A stretch of 64,000 nucleotides of DNA from Sphingobacterium litopenaei (GTDB taxonomy: Bacteria > Bacteroidota > Bacteroidia > Sphingobacteriales > Sphingobacteriaceae): positions 97,713 through 161,712 of the forward strand of contig NZ_JACOIJ010000005.1 of assembly GCF_014692495.1 (NCBI RefSeq), written 5' to 3'. A model generated the notes under the pieces. That model worked only from the letters and a program-made list of their open reading frames with translations. It had not been told where the DNA came from and ran no database searches. Below are positions 27,585 to 36,014 of this stretch, in pieces. The translations under genes were made by a program, and so were the position numbers. Within the stretch, counting starts at the first letter, position 1. The number at the start of each line of letters is the position of its first letter.

Positions 27585-28346
27585 CTAATTTTCCAAATTT
27601 AAATCAATTTCCTTCAAATCTGGTAATGGCTTAATATATGGTATATGTTTAAAATATTCGTATTTCGTTTTAATGTATTTTACCAATTGATATCTATCTG
27701 CTGTCAGTACAAAATTATACTCTGGACGATAACGTATCATAAAATTATCTAGAGGCTCACCCTCTAGTCCTGTCACCCCACGCACAAGTTCTCTCGAGAA
27801 TACGATATCAATATAATTATCTTCGTACTCCTTTTGAAAATACTTCGTTAGTCTACGGGCATTCTTACCTTCTCGACTAAAATAATTGTATACCGCATCT
27901 ATACTCAATCCTGCACCATTCTGACCCACAGAAACAAAATCTCCCGGATCCGCTAACCGATAAGCTTTATTATACTCCTCTCTACGACGAGCCAATATTT
28001 CCTCCGGAGAAACTCTACCCATTACTGTCACTGGAGCTATGGCTATAGTCTTTCTTTTTAAATTTATAATCAAAGCTTTGGCTCCTGCATATGAAATCGT
28101 ATCGCCGTGATAATTTTCCTTATTAGCTATGATAATATCTCCAGGCTTTAGCCTCAGGTTAAACTCACCTTTACTGTTGTTATAAGTGTTCTCGCCTGTA
28201 GTTTTATTAACAATAAATACCTTTCCGATACGTTGCTTTGATTCCGCATCCAGCACCATCCCTCCTATACTTTCTTGAGCGATAGCCCAAGATTTGGGCA
28301 AACAACATAGCAATATAAATAGAATATGGTAGATATTGATTTTCAC
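27585..28346 (-). CDS. CarboxypepD_reg-like periplasmic protein
   Basis: This 253-residue protein has a signal peptide (to AIAQ) and then a carboxypeptidase-D regulatory-like beta-sandwich (GMVLDAESKQRIGKVFIVN, YNNSKGEFNLRLKPGD), and a helical C-terminal half without known motif (ARRREEYNKAYRLADPGDF). A GTG start is used; there is no ATG before the signal peptide end. The -7-like sequence TATCCTTG overlaps that GTG. It may form part of the same envelope unit as its DUF3078 neighbour. Confidence 0.75.
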   Translation of the reverse strand: MKINIYHILFILLCCLPKSWAIAQESIGGMVLDAESKQRIGKVFIVNKTTGENTYNNSKGEFNLRLKPGDIIIANKENYHGDTISYAGAKALIINLKRKTIAIAPVTVMGRVSPEEILARRREEYNKAYRLADPGDFVSVGQNGAGLSIDAVYNYFSREGKNARRLTKYFQKEYEDNYIDIVFSRELVRGVTGLEGEPLDNFMIRYRPEYNFVLTADRYQLVKYIKTKYEYFKHIPYIKPLPDLKEIDLNLEN

Positions 28347-28401
28347 AAGGATAAAACTACATTATTATCCAGTAATTTACCACTCTCTTAACATCTTTTC
28401 A

Positions 28402-29256
28402 CTATTTGCTAATTACTAAAAGCTGACCTAGAGAAAGATTTTCCGATGAAAGGTTATTTAATTGTTTAATTTGATCTACCGATACATTATATTGCTTTGA
28501 TATGCTATATAAAGTATTTCCAGTTTTCACTTCGTGAATGACCATCCGTACAGGAGATTTGATTTGTTCTGCCTGCACCACTTCACCTTTCTCTTCTTTC
28601 TTCTCAATCGTTGTCTCAACTTTTACCTCGCGAGCTATTTTCTCTGATTTACTTTCTGGCAAATCATATTTATATAACTCATATCGCTCGATTAAATCAA
28701 TTAACAACTCAGGATACCGAGGGTTGGTAGCATAACCAGCTTCTTTCAATCCATAAGCCCAACCTTTGTAGTCATTCTTATTTAAAGAGAATAATTTCTC
28801 ATAGCGCTTACGTAATAAAAATTGCGAGTGATCTTTGAAGGACTGTTCTGGATTACTATACACCCGAAAGCAGTCATTCGGATTGTCATCCGACTTGGTC
28901 ATACTTGGACCTGTCCAAGTGCCTCCACATTTGATCCCAAAATGATTATTTGCTTCTCTTGCCAGGGCAGAATTCCCATTTCCCGATTCCAAAAGCGCCT
29001 GTGCCAATTTGATACTGGCTGGAATGCCGTACTTTTCCATTTCAGCAATAGCGATGTCTTTAAATTGATCAATGTAAGATAATCCTGAAGTGGAAGTTGG
29101 TTTTCGTACGGAAGTATTTGTTGTTCCAGAGGAATTCCTATTGGATGTATTCGTCTGTGTCGAAGAAGGATTTTTTAATACTGTCGAAGATGAGCGTCGT
29201 GTCGCGCATGAACTCAATATTAAAGCTCCAAATAACAAATAAACAAGTAATTTCAT
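28402..29256 (-). CDS. Glucosaminidase with LysM domain, lipoprotein
   Basis: This 284-residue protein has a lipobox LILSSC (Cys17), then a Ser/Thr/Asn-rich linker, a glucosaminidase (FlgJ/LytG-type) domain about 60-195 with the catalytic Glu in ALLESGNGNSALAREANNHFGIKC, and a C-terminal LysM repeat (HEVKTGNTLYSISKQYNVS...LSLGQLLVI). It hydrolyses glycan strands of peptidoglycan between GlcNAc and MurNAc. A smaller paralogue sits directly upstream. Length and motifs are normal for Bacteroidetes members. Confidence 0.92.
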   Translation of the reverse strand: MKLLVYLLFGALILSSCATRRSSSTVLKNPSSTQTNTSNRNSSGTTNTSVRKPTSTSGLSYIDQFKDIAIAEMEKYGIPASIKLAQALLESGNGNSALAREANNHFGIKCGGTWTGPSMTKSDDNPNDCFRVYSNPEQSFKDHSQFLLRKRYEKLFSLNKNDYKGWAYGLKEAGYATNPRYPELLIDLIERYELYKYDLPESKSEKIAREVKVETTIEKKEEKGEVVQAEQIKSPVRMVIHEVKTGNTLYSISKQYNVSVDQIKQLNNLSSENLSLGQLLVISK

Positions 29257-29280
29257 TGGGGTTTTACGGTTACGGAAATA

Positions 29281-29784
29281 TTACTGAAGTTTATCGTATT
29301 GATCTAAATTGTACCTATTTATAGTGCCAATCACATGTGTTTTCCAAGATTTCGTCTGTGAATATCCCGAACGAGCAATTCCGTTCACCCATGCTTGGCA
29401 ATTTTTGAAAGAATACTTGTCAAATAAATGTTCTGTAGACTTTCTTCTTTTTAACAAATCGATAAAATCCTTATATGATTCCATGACGGAAGCATAGCCT
29501 TTATATGCAGATTTAATCTGTTTGCTATTGTTTTTTCCCTTAATTCCAAAGTGATTATTTAAGTGCTTGGCTATACGGCTATTGCCATATGCGCTTTCGT
29601 GAATAGCGACTGCCAAAATCACAGATGCTGGAACACCTGTTTCACGCATGAGTTGCTGTGCTACCTGTTTATGCTCGTTTATATAGCTTGTAGGACTAAA
29701 TTTTTGTTGTCCAAATGTTGATGCTACACAAATTAAACATAAGATCATTATTAGCAACCCCTTGCTAATTAAAGATTTTTGCAT
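29281..29784 (-). CDS. Secreted glucosaminidase, single-domain
   Basis: This 167-residue protein has a signal peptide (to STFGQ) and then a glucosaminidase domain with the catalytic Glu in AVAIHESAYGNSRIAKHLNNHFGIKG. It lacks the LysM module and lipobox of the neighbouring paralogue, so it is expected to be soluble in the periplasm or outside. Tandem arrangement (24-base gap) suggests duplication with division of labour. It lies 22 bases after the O-methyltransferase gene. Confidence 0.9.
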   Translation of the reverse strand: MQKSLISKGLLIMILCLICVASTFGQQKFSPTSYINEHKQVAQQLMRETGVPASVILAVAIHESAYGNSRIAKHLNNHFGIKGKNNSKQIKSAYKGYASVMESYKDFIDLLKRRKSTEHLFDKYSFKNCQAWVNGIARSGYSQTKSWKTHVIGTINRYNLDQYDKLQ

Positions 29785-29806
29785 AATCTCTTTTTTAGTT
29801 CAACCA

Positions 29807-30442
29807 TTACTTTTTGCGCAACACAAAAAGCCCGTCTCTGATAGGCAGTATCAGTTTCTCCACACGAGTATCTGCTGCCAAAGTTTTGTTTAATTCTAAG
29901 ACTTGTTTTGTTTGGTTGTCGGGATTCTCATCGAAAACCTTTCCTTTCCACAAAACATTATCTATCATTAAAATACCTCCAGAAGGAACACGATCTACTA
30001 ACATGTCATAATAGATAAGATTTCTTTTTTTATCTGCATCTATAAAGACTAAGTCAAAATCTCCTTCCAATGTCGGAACAATCTCAAAAGCATCACCTAT
30101 ATGGTAATGAATCTGAGAAGAATAAGGCGACTGATCAAAGTAACCTTGCACGCGCTCTTGTTGCTCCTCGTTAATATCTATAGTATGTAATTCACCGTCA
30201 GTTTTCAGCCCTTCGGCCAGACACAAAGTAGCGTATCCTGTAAATGTCCCAATCTCTAAAACTCGCTTTGGAGACACCATTTTACTGATCATGGCTAATG
30301 CACGTCCTTGATAATGACCAGACATCATATGAGGCATAGTTTCCCTCAAATAGGTCTCTCTATTAATCTTTTTCAGTAATGCATTTTCTTCGTCACAAAT
30401 GCTCTCCAAATAACTATTTATGCGCTCCTCGTTCTGAAACAT
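29807..30442 (-). CDS. Class I SAM-dependent O-methyltransferase
   Basis: This protein of 211 residues (MFQNEERINSYLE...) belongs to the Methyltransf_3 (catechol O-methyltransferase-like) family, with the SAM-binding motif VLEIGTFTGYATLCLAEGL and the metal site region FIDADKKRNLIYYDML. A longer GTG start at 30448 is unlikely because that codon lies within a -7 box. Substrates of family members are catechols or hydroxylated aromatics. It heads the envelope operon but has no obvious link to peptidoglycan turnover. Confidence 0.9.
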   Translation of the reverse strand: MFQNEERINSYLESICDEENALLKKINRETYLRETMPHMMSGHYQGRALAMISKMVSPKRVLEIGTFTGYATLCLAEGLKTDGELHTIDINEEQQERVQGYFDQSPYSSQIHYHIGDAFEIVPTLEGDFDLVFIDADKKRNLIYYDMLVDRVPSGGILMIDNVLWKGKVFDENPDNQTKQVLELNKTLAADTRVEKLILPIRDGLFVLRKK

Positions 30443-30447
30443 AACCA

Positions 30448-30455
30448 CAAAGTTA
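30448..30455 (-). promoter_or_regulatory. -7 box of the O-methyltransferase/envelope operon
   Basis: TAACTTTG on the minus strand, followed by TGGTT and then ATG at 30442. Only five bases separate the box from the start codon, which predicts a leaderless mRNA and fixes the start. Confidence 0.55.
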
Positions 30456-30532
30456 ATAACTTATTTAAATTTCAGTCGATTTTTGTGCTATTACACAGAC
30501 TTTAGATAATTGATTTAGTTTAATTTACGAAT

Positions 30533-30570
30533 AAAAAAACCTGCATAATGCGTTTTATATGCAGGTTTTT
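30533..30570. terminator. Terminator downstream of folE
   Basis: CCTGCATA (30540-30547) pairs with TATGCAGG (30558-30565), flanked by A7 and T5. It ends folE transcription on the minus strand and could also work in the plus direction. Confidence 0.8.
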
Positions 30571-30595
30571 AGGCTTTTAAATATGTATTAAAATA

Positions 30596-31225
30596 CTAAT
30601 CTAAAGATGCTGTGATTAATCTTAAAAATTCGGAGCGTGTAACATCATTTTGAAATGCTCCCGTGAAGGCAGAAGTAGTAGTAACGGAATTTTGTTTCTG
30701 TACACCACGCATTGCCATACACATATGTTTACATTCAATGACCACAGCTACTCCAGCTGGATTTAAAGTTTCTTGTATACAATCACGAATTTCATTTGTC
30801 AAACGTTCTTGCACTTGCAAACGACGAGCAAAAGCGTCTACCACACGAGGAATTTTACTTAAACCTACGATATGACCATTTGGAATATAAGCAATATGTG
30901 CTTTACCAAAGAATGGCAACATATGGTGCTCACACATTGAATAGACTTCAATATCTTTAACCACAACCATTTGGCTATAATCTTCTTCAAACATTGCGCT
31001 ACGCAACACCTCGGCGGCATCAATATCGTATCCATGTGTCAAAAACTGCAAAGCTTTAGCTACACGTTCTGGAGTTTTGATCAGCCCTTCGCGTCTTGGG
31101 TTTTCGCCTAAAGCTTCTAAAATATCCGTATAATGATTTGCAATACGATCAACGTGCTGTTCATTATATTGGTCAATTTTTTTATAACCGTCCAATTCCT
31201 CATTGAAATCCGTAGGATTACTCAT
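30596..31225 (-). CDS. folE: GTP cyclohydrolase I
   Basis: This 209-residue FolE converts GTP to 7,8-dihydroneopterin triphosphate, the first step of folate and pterin synthesis. The zinc-binding Cys/His residues are in [17 protein letters not shown] and [12 protein letters not shown]. Length is normal. It lies 27 bases downstream of a 6-pyruvoyltetrahydropterin-synthase family gene whose substrate is exactly the FolE product, so the pair forms a pterin operon feeding queuosine or tetrahydropterin synthesis as well as folate. Confidence 0.95.
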   Translation of the reverse strand: MSNPTDFNEELDGYKKIDQYNEQHVDRIANHYTDILEALGENPRREGLIKTPERVAKALQFLTHGYDIDAAEVLRSAMFEEDYSQMVVVKDIEVYSMCEHHMLPFFGKAHIAYIPNGHIVGLSKIPRVVDAFARRLQVQERLTNEIRDCIQETLNPAGVAVVIECKHMCMAMRGVQKQNSVTTTSAFTGAFQNDVTRSEFLRLITASLD

Positions 31226-31252
31226 TTTATTGTATTTTGTTTGATTACTTTA

Positions 31253-31666
31253 TTAATTGCCGAAATACTCGACGGAGTTATTTTCTGTTTCGTGTAGTCG
31301 TACACTATGCAAAAGGACATTATGCTGCTCAAAATGTGGTTTCAATTGATGAAAAATTTCTATCGCAATCACCTCTGTTGATGCCATTTTACCCTGCATA
31401 AAATCTACATCCAAATTGATATTCTTATGATCCAATTTATCAATAACATAGGTATTGATAATACTTTTCATGATTTTAAGATCAATTACGAATCCTGTTT
31501 CAGGATTTACTTCACCTTTCACAGTGACGTATAATTCGTAATTGTGACCATGCCAATTGGGGTTGGAACAATACCCGAAGACAGCCTCATTCTTCTGGGC
31601 AGACCATTCTTCCCGATGTAATTTATGTGCAGCGCAAAATCGCTCTCTTCGTGTGATATATATCAT
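31253..31666 (-). CDS. 6-carboxytetrahydropterin / 6-pyruvoyltetrahydropterin synthase family (QueD/PTPS)
   Basis: This 137-residue enzyme acts on dihydroneopterin triphosphate. Zinc ligands are His14, His39 and His41, the catalytic Cys is Cys33 in YCSNPNWHGHNYEL, and a further motif is DHKNINLD. The CxNPNxHGHNY wording is like eukaryotic PTPS as well as QueD type; context does not decide between queuosine and biopterin-like synthesis. It is followed by folE 27 bases downstream. The start lies five bases from an exact -7 box. Confidence 0.88.
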   Translation of the reverse strand: MIYITRRERFCAAHKLHREEWSAQKNEAVFGYCSNPNWHGHNYELYVTVKGEVNPETGFVIDLKIMKSIINTYVIDKLDHKNINLDVDFMQGKMASTEVIAIEIFHQLKPHFEQHNVLLHSVRLHETENNSVEYFGN

Positions 31667-31671
31667 AAATA

Positions 31672-31679
31672 CAAAGATA
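31672..31679 (-). promoter_or_regulatory. -7 box of the pterin operon
   Basis: TATCTTTG on the minus strand, followed by TATTT and the ATG at 31666. The spacing predicts a leaderless or almost leaderless mRNA. Confidence 0.6.
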
Positions 31680-31719
31680 CCTCAAAAAAATATAACTTAG
31701 CATTTCAAAACATAAGAAA

Positions 31720-32328
31720 ATGAAGCCTTTGATTGTCGCTGCCACAAGATTTGAAATTTTGGACAATATACCGTTATTGGAAGAAAGAGAAGTTCCATAT
31801 CTCATCACTGGAGTGGGGATGACTGCGACAGCATTTGCTTTGGGTAAATATTTAGCTTTAAATCTAGATATATCGCATGTACTTAATGTAGGTATTGCGG
31901 GTTCATTTGACAGGAAAATATCTCTGGGAAGTGTGGTATCGATTGGTTCCGACACTTTTTACGAACTCGGGGCAGAAGATGGGGAAACGTTCATATCTAT
32001 TGATGATTTGTGCTTCGGAAAAGGCACATTTACTTCCCAGAATAATTTGATCTTAGACCTCCCAATCTATGATGCAATTACCGTAAACAAAGTACATGGC
32101 AATGAAAGCAGTATTAGTAAAGTAGCGGAAAGACTTCCAAATGTAAAAATTGAAAGTATGGAAGGTGCCGCGGTGTTCTTTGCCTGTGGAGAGCAAAATA
32201 TACATTGCGCACAAATAAGAGCTATTTCCAATTATGTAGAAAAAAGAAATAAATCAGCCTGGGAAATTGACTTAGCCATAAATAATCTAAAAAATTGGTT
32301 AAGGAACTTCATCCTAAATAATTATTAA
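31720..32328 (+). CDS. mqnB: Futalosine hydrolase
   Basis: This 202-residue member of the PNP/MTAN nucleoside phosphorylase family hydrolyses futalosine to dehypoxanthinyl futalosine and hypoxanthine in the alternative menaquinone pathway. Seen are the N-terminal strand LIVAATRFE, VGIAGSFDRKISLGSVV and the nucleoside-binding IESMEGAAVFFAC motif. Futalosine hydrolases of Bacteroidetes are of this short kind. Expression is divergent from the pterin operon; it stands alone. MTAN enzymes are the main alternative, but the length and the ESMEGAA context favour MqnB. Confidence 0.85.
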   Translation: MKPLIVAATRFEILDNIPLLEEREVPYLITGVGMTATAFALGKYLALNLDISHVLNVGIAGSFDRKISLGSVVSIGSDTFYELGAEDGETFISIDDLCFGKGTFTSQNNLILDLPIYDAITVNKVHGNESSISKVAERLPNVKIESMEGAAVFFACGEQNIHCAQIRAISNYVEKRNKSAWEIDLAINNLKNWLRNFILNNY

Positions 32329-32384
32329 GTATTCGAAAAAGCTTATCTAAAAATGACAAATATCATCGCATTTCATCCCCTAAT

Positions 32385-32418
32385 TTTGCGAAAATATCAT
32401 TTTAAAATATTAGCTTTG
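32385..32418 (+). promoter_or_regulatory. pdhB promoter
   Basis: A -33 TTTG (32385-32388) and a -7 TAGCTTTG (32411-32418) are separated by 22 bases. The ATG follows 35 bases after the -7 box. Confidence 0.55.
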
Positions 32419-32453
32419 CGTATTCTATAAAAATAAGACTATTTTACAGACTA

Positions 32454-33440
32454 ATGAGAGAAATACAATTCAGAGAAGCACTTCGTGAAGCATTGAACGA
32501 AGAAATGCGTAAAGATGAAACTATATTTTTAATGGGGGAAGAAGTCGCTGAGTATAACGGTGCTTATAAAGTGAGCCAAGGTATGCTTGATGAATTCGGT
32601 CCTAAACGTGTTATTGATACTCCTATTGCAGAGCTTGGTTTCGCTGGTATTGCGGTAGGTGCTGCTACACATGGTCTTAAACCTATTGTAGAGTTCATGA
32701 CATTCAACTTCTCATTAGTAGCAATTGATCAAGTTATCAACTCTGCTGCAAAAATTCGTCAAATGTCAGGTGGTCAATTGAGCTGTCCAATTGTATTTCG
32801 CGGTCCAACTGGTAACGCAGGTCAATTAGCAGCACAACACTCACAAAACTTCGAAAACTGGTATGCAAATACTCCAGGATTGAAAGTTGTCGTTCCTTCT
32901 AATCCGTATGATGCAAAAGGTTTATTAAAATCTGCTATCATTGATCCAGATCCAGTAATCTTCATGGAGTCAGAAGTAATGTACGGAGACAAAGGACCAG
33001 TTCCTGAAGAAGAATACTACTTACCAATTGGTAAAGCAAATATCATTCAAGAGGGTACTGATGTTACAGTAGTATCTTTTGGTAAAATGTTACCTCGCGT
33101 TGTAATTCCTGCAGTTGCAGAATTAGAAAAAGAAGGTATCAGCGTAGAATTAATTGACTTACGCTCTGTACGTCCAATTGATTATGCTACAATCTTAGAA
33201 TCAGTTAAGAAAACAAATCGTCTAGTAGTGGTTGAAGAAGCATGGCCATTAGCGTCAATTTCTTCAGAAATTGCTTTCCACGTACAGAAAAATGCATTTG
33301 ACTATTTAGATGCGCCTGTTACACGTGTTACTTCAGCAGACGTTCCTTTGGCTTACGCACCTACATTAGTAGAAGCTTCGTTACCAAGCATCGAAAAAGT
33401 TGTTAAAGCAGTAAAAGAAGTATCTTATTTGAAAAAATAA
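32454..33440 (+). CDS. pdhB: Pyruvate dehydrogenase E1 component, beta subunit
   Basis: This 328-residue subunit has the transketolase pyrimidine-binding domain (MGEEVAEYNGAYKVSQGM, DTPIAELGFAGIAVGAA) and a C-terminal transketolase domain (VVVEEAWPLASISSEIA). With the alpha subunit it decarboxylates pyruvate using thiamine diphosphate. The alpha and E2 genes are not next to it, the scattered arrangement known in Bacteroidetes. It is monocistronic, with its own promoter and a strong terminator. Very regular codon use suggests high expression. Confidence 0.94.
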   Translation: MREIQFREALREALNEEMRKDETIFLMGEEVAEYNGAYKVSQGMLDEFGPKRVIDTPIAELGFAGIAVGAATHGLKPIVEFMTFNFSLVAIDQVINSAAKIRQMSGGQLSCPIVFRGPTGNAGQLAAQHSQNFENWYANTPGLKVVVPSNPYDAKGLLKSAIIDPDPVIFMESEVMYGDKGPVPEEEYYLPIGKANIIQEGTDVTVVSFGKMLPRVVIPAVAELEKEGISVELIDLRSVRPIDYATILESVKKTNRLVVVEEAWPLASISSEIAFHVQKNAFDYLDAPVTRVTSADVPLAYAPTLVEASLPSIEKVVKAVKEVSYLKK

Positions 33441-33460
33441 GCCGCTCTTAATAGATATTG

Positions 33461-33495
33461 AAAAAGGATAACTTAAATAGTTATCCTTTTTTTTT
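33461..33495 (+). terminator. Terminator of pdhB
   Basis: AAAAAGGATAACT (33461-33473) pairs with AGTTATCCTTTTT (from 33479), loop TAAAT-like, then a T-run to 33495. Confidence 0.85.
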
Positions 33496-33553
33496 GCCCA
33501 ATACAAAATCTATTTATCGGAAAATCATTATATTGTAGAAACAATTAAAAAAT

Positions 33554-34306
33554 ATGAGAAAATTAATCAACACACTTTTACTTTCCATTCTGGCATTAAG
33601 TGCTACCGCACAGCAAAAAATAACATTAAAATTAGCTCCAGAACTTAATAAGCCTGTAAAATATGAAATGGTAAATAAAATGGACGTGGAAGGTCCACAA
33701 ACAGTAATGATGGATATGCTTATGCAAATGGATATGTCTTATTCCAAAGTTCAAGATTCACTATTAAATATTTCCGCAAAATATACGTATGTGAAGGTCG
33801 ATATTGATGCAGGCCTCATGACTGCTACATATGACTCGAGCAAAGAGCCATCTACAGAAATGGAAAAAATGTTTGCTTCGCAATTCAAACCATTATTGGA
33901 AAATACATTGACTTATACGATGAACACTTTAGGTCAGATCAAAGAGGTGGACTTCCCTAATGTATCTGAGCAAATATTTGACAAATCATCCCTCAGCTCT
34001 TTAGGTACGACATACCCAAACCATAGCGTATCTATTGGAGACAGCTGGACAGCAGAAAATAAAATGGAACAGTTGGGTGTGAACGCAAAGTCTAAATTTA
34101 CACTAACTGAAAAAAATGCTGAAGGATATAAAATAGAAAGTGTCGTTGATTTGGAAGACGCTACAGGTAATAAAGTAGGTACAACAACAGGCTACTTTAT
34201 TGTAGATCCGAAAACTTTCGTGACCATCTCTTCTTCTACGGAAAGTAATATCTCCATGCAAGGAGCTACTATTAAAACCAAAACAGAATTAAAAGAAGTT
34301 AAATAA
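33554..34306 (+). CDS. Secreted protein, DUF6263-like
   Basis: This 250-residue protein has a signal peptide (MRKLINTLLLSILALSATAQ) and a beta-rich body with Met-rich helices (TVMMDMLMQMDMSYSK, TEMEKMFASQFKPLLE). The conserved segment FPNHSVSIGDSW-like (YPNHSVSIGDSWTAE) and KYEMVNKMDVEG recall the DUF6263 family of Bacteroidetes, from memory. No enzymatic motif is visible. It is flanked by terminators on both sides, so monocistronic. Confidence 0.7.
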   Translation: MRKLINTLLLSILALSATAQQKITLKLAPELNKPVKYEMVNKMDVEGPQTVMMDMLMQMDMSYSKVQDSLLNISAKYTYVKVDIDAGLMTATYDSSKEPSTEMEKMFASQFKPLLENTLTYTMNTLGQIKEVDFPNVSEQIFDKSSLSSLGTTYPNHSVSIGDSWTAENKMEQLGVNAKSKFTLTEKNAEGYKIESVVDLEDATGNKVGTTTGYFIVDPKTFVTISSSTESNISMQGATIKTKTELKEVK

Positions 34307-34307
34307 A

Positions 34308-34346
34308 AAATTAAAAGGGAGCATCAATGATGTTCCCTTTTAATTT
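34308..34346. terminator. Bidirectional terminator between the DUF6263-like gene and gcvH
   Basis: AAATTAAAAGGGA (34308-34320) pairs with TCCCTTTTAATTT (34334-34346), and the inner CATC/GATG extends the stem. It serves two convergent genes. Confidence 0.88.
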
Positions 34347-34363
34347 ATATCTAATACACAGAA

Positions 34364-34744
34364 TTAAGCGTTAATTTCTGATTTGTATTCATCTGCAGAT
34401 AAAAGAGCATCTATATCAGCTGGATTTGCTAATTTCACACGGATAATCCAACCTTCACCATATGGATCAGAATTCACTAATTCAGGAGATGCATCAATAG
34501 CTTCATTAATAGCCAAAACTGTAGCAGTAGCTGGCATGAAAAGATCAGACACAGTTTTTACTGCTTCGATTGTACCAAAAACATCATTAGCAGCTACTTC
34601 ATCGCCAACTGTGTTGATGTCAACAAATACGATGTCACCTAATTCACGTTGTGCAAAGTCAGTAATACCAATTACGGCTTCATCACCTTCTACACGAATC
34701 CATTCATGATCCTTTGTGTATTTTAATTCTGCTGGAAAATTCAT
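34364..34744 (-). CDS. gcvH: Glycine cleavage system H protein
   Basis: This 126-residue lipoyl carrier of the glycine cleavage system has its lipoylation Lys63 in the motif [15 protein letters not shown]. The ATG at 34744 ([15 protein letters not shown]) is chosen over the upstream ATG at 34780, because a complete promoter lies between. It shuttles the aminomethyl group from the P protein, whose gene is in this window at 48.7-51.5 kb. Scattered gcv genes are usual in Bacteroidetes. Confidence 0.95.
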   Translation of the reverse strand: MNFPAELKYTKDHEWIRVEGDEAVIGITDFAQRELGDIVFVDINTVGDEVAANDVFGTIEAVKTVSDLFMPATATVLAINEAIDASPELVNSDPYGEGWIIRVKLANPADIDALLSADEYKSEINA

Positions 34745-34762
34745 TTTATAATCGTTTTTTTT

Positions 34763-34794
34763 CAAAAATATCATTATCATTTGACAATAGCAAA
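34763..34794 (-). promoter_or_regulatory. gcvH promoter
   Basis: On the minus strand a -33 TTTG (complement of 34791-34794) and a -7 TATTTTTG (complement of 34763-34770) are separated by exactly 20 bases. This is the best complete Bacteroidetes-type promoter I found in the window, and it shows that the start is 34744. Confidence 0.75.
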
Positions 34795-34817
34795 AAGGAA
34801 TATCTTAATTTTAGCGC

Positions 34818-36014
34818 ATGAATAATCAAATTTTGAAGCTCTATACCATCAGTCAGAAAAACAATCGATTGATTTTGGGTCTTATGTCTGGAACATCTTT
34901 GGACGGTCTCGATATTGCCTTATGTAAAATAAAAAATACAGGAATTGACACCCAATTAGAGCTGATTCAGTTTGAAACTATTGATTATGAAGATGATTTT
35001 AGAAAGAATGTGCGCAAGATATTTGCAAAGCGACAAATCGATCAGCAAGAACTGTGTGGCATTAATGCTTACATTGGACAAGTACATGCAGAACTTATTA
35101 ATAAAGCATTAGAAAAATGGAATATGGCGCCTTCAGAAATAGATTTAATTGCGAGTCACGGTCAAACGGTGTACCATGCTCCACAAATTTTAACCAAAGA
35201 TTATTCCTTACCCAATAGCACCCTGCAATTAGGAGACGCCGACCATATAGCCGTAAAAACAGGTATTATTACAATTTCTGATTTCAGGCAAAAACACATT
35301 GCAGCAGGTGGCGAAGGTGCTCCTCTTGCCGCGTATGGCGATTATTTATTATTTACAGATCAAACAGAGAACCGCATTCTTTTAAATATTGGCGGAATTT
35401 CTAATTTCACATTCTTACCTCATGGCGCTTCTGAATTGAAAGCTTTTGCTACAGATTTAGGTCCAGGCAATACCATAATGAATCACTATATGAAGAAGCA
35501 TTTCAATGTAGAAATGGATCGTGATGCGCTAATTGCTTCCAAAGGAGAAGTAAATTATGAATTACTGACAGCCTTAATGAAGGAGGAATTTTTGACATTA
35601 GAATTTCCTAAAACCACAGGTCCCGAATTATTCAATTTAGCCTATTTAGAAGAACTGCAGCTCTCAACAAATACAGGCAACCTTTCTAAAGAAGATGTTA
35701 TGGCTACGCTCAATGCTTTTTCTGCACGAGCAATAATAGACGGAATACTTAAAGTATCTGAGGGATTAGATAATGTAGCAGTATACGTAAGTGGTGGTGG
35801 GTTACACAATCCACTATTGTTGCAAAATATTAAGAATGGATTACCGCAGTATAAGGTAACATCGATTGATGATATTGCTATGAATCCAGATGCTAAAGAA
35901 GCTTGTTTGTTTGCTGTATTAGCAAATGAAACAATAGCAGGATCACCTGATAATGTTAAAAACATAAAAGATTCTCCTGCTATATGTATGGGTAAAATTA
36001 GTTTACCGTATTAG
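34818..36014 (+). CDS. anmK: Anhydro-N-acetylmuramic acid kinase
   Basis: This 398-residue kinase phosphorylates anhydro-MurNAc released by lytic transglycosylases during cell-wall recycling. Seen are the N-terminal ATP-binding GLMSGTSLDGLDIALC, the AGGEGAPLAAYGDYLLF motif, NIGGISNFTF and the C-terminal YVSGGGLHNPLLL. It is divergent from gcvH and overlaps the convergent phosphoesterase gene by 4 bases at its end. A poor -7 box (TAATTTTA) lies directly before its ATG. Length is slightly above the E. coli enzyme, with a short N-terminal extension. Confidence 0.94.
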   Translation: MNNQILKLYTISQKNNRLILGLMSGTSLDGLDIALCKIKNTGIDTQLELIQFETIDYEDDFRKNVRKIFAKRQIDQQELCGINAYIGQVHAELINKALEKWNMAPSEIDLIASHGQTVYHAPQILTKDYSLPNSTLQLGDADHIAVKTGIITISDFRQKHIAAGGEGAPLAAYGDYLLFTDQTENRILLNIGGISNFTFLPHGASELKAFATDLGPGNTIMNHYMKKHFNVEMDRDALIASKGEVNYELLTALMKEEFLTLEFPKTTGPELFNLAYLEELQLSTNTGNLSKEDVMATLNAFSARAIIDGILKVSEGLDNVAVYVSGGGLHNPLLLQNIKNGLPQYKVTSIDDIAMNPDAKEACLFAVLANETIAGSPDNVKNIKDSPAICMGKISLPY

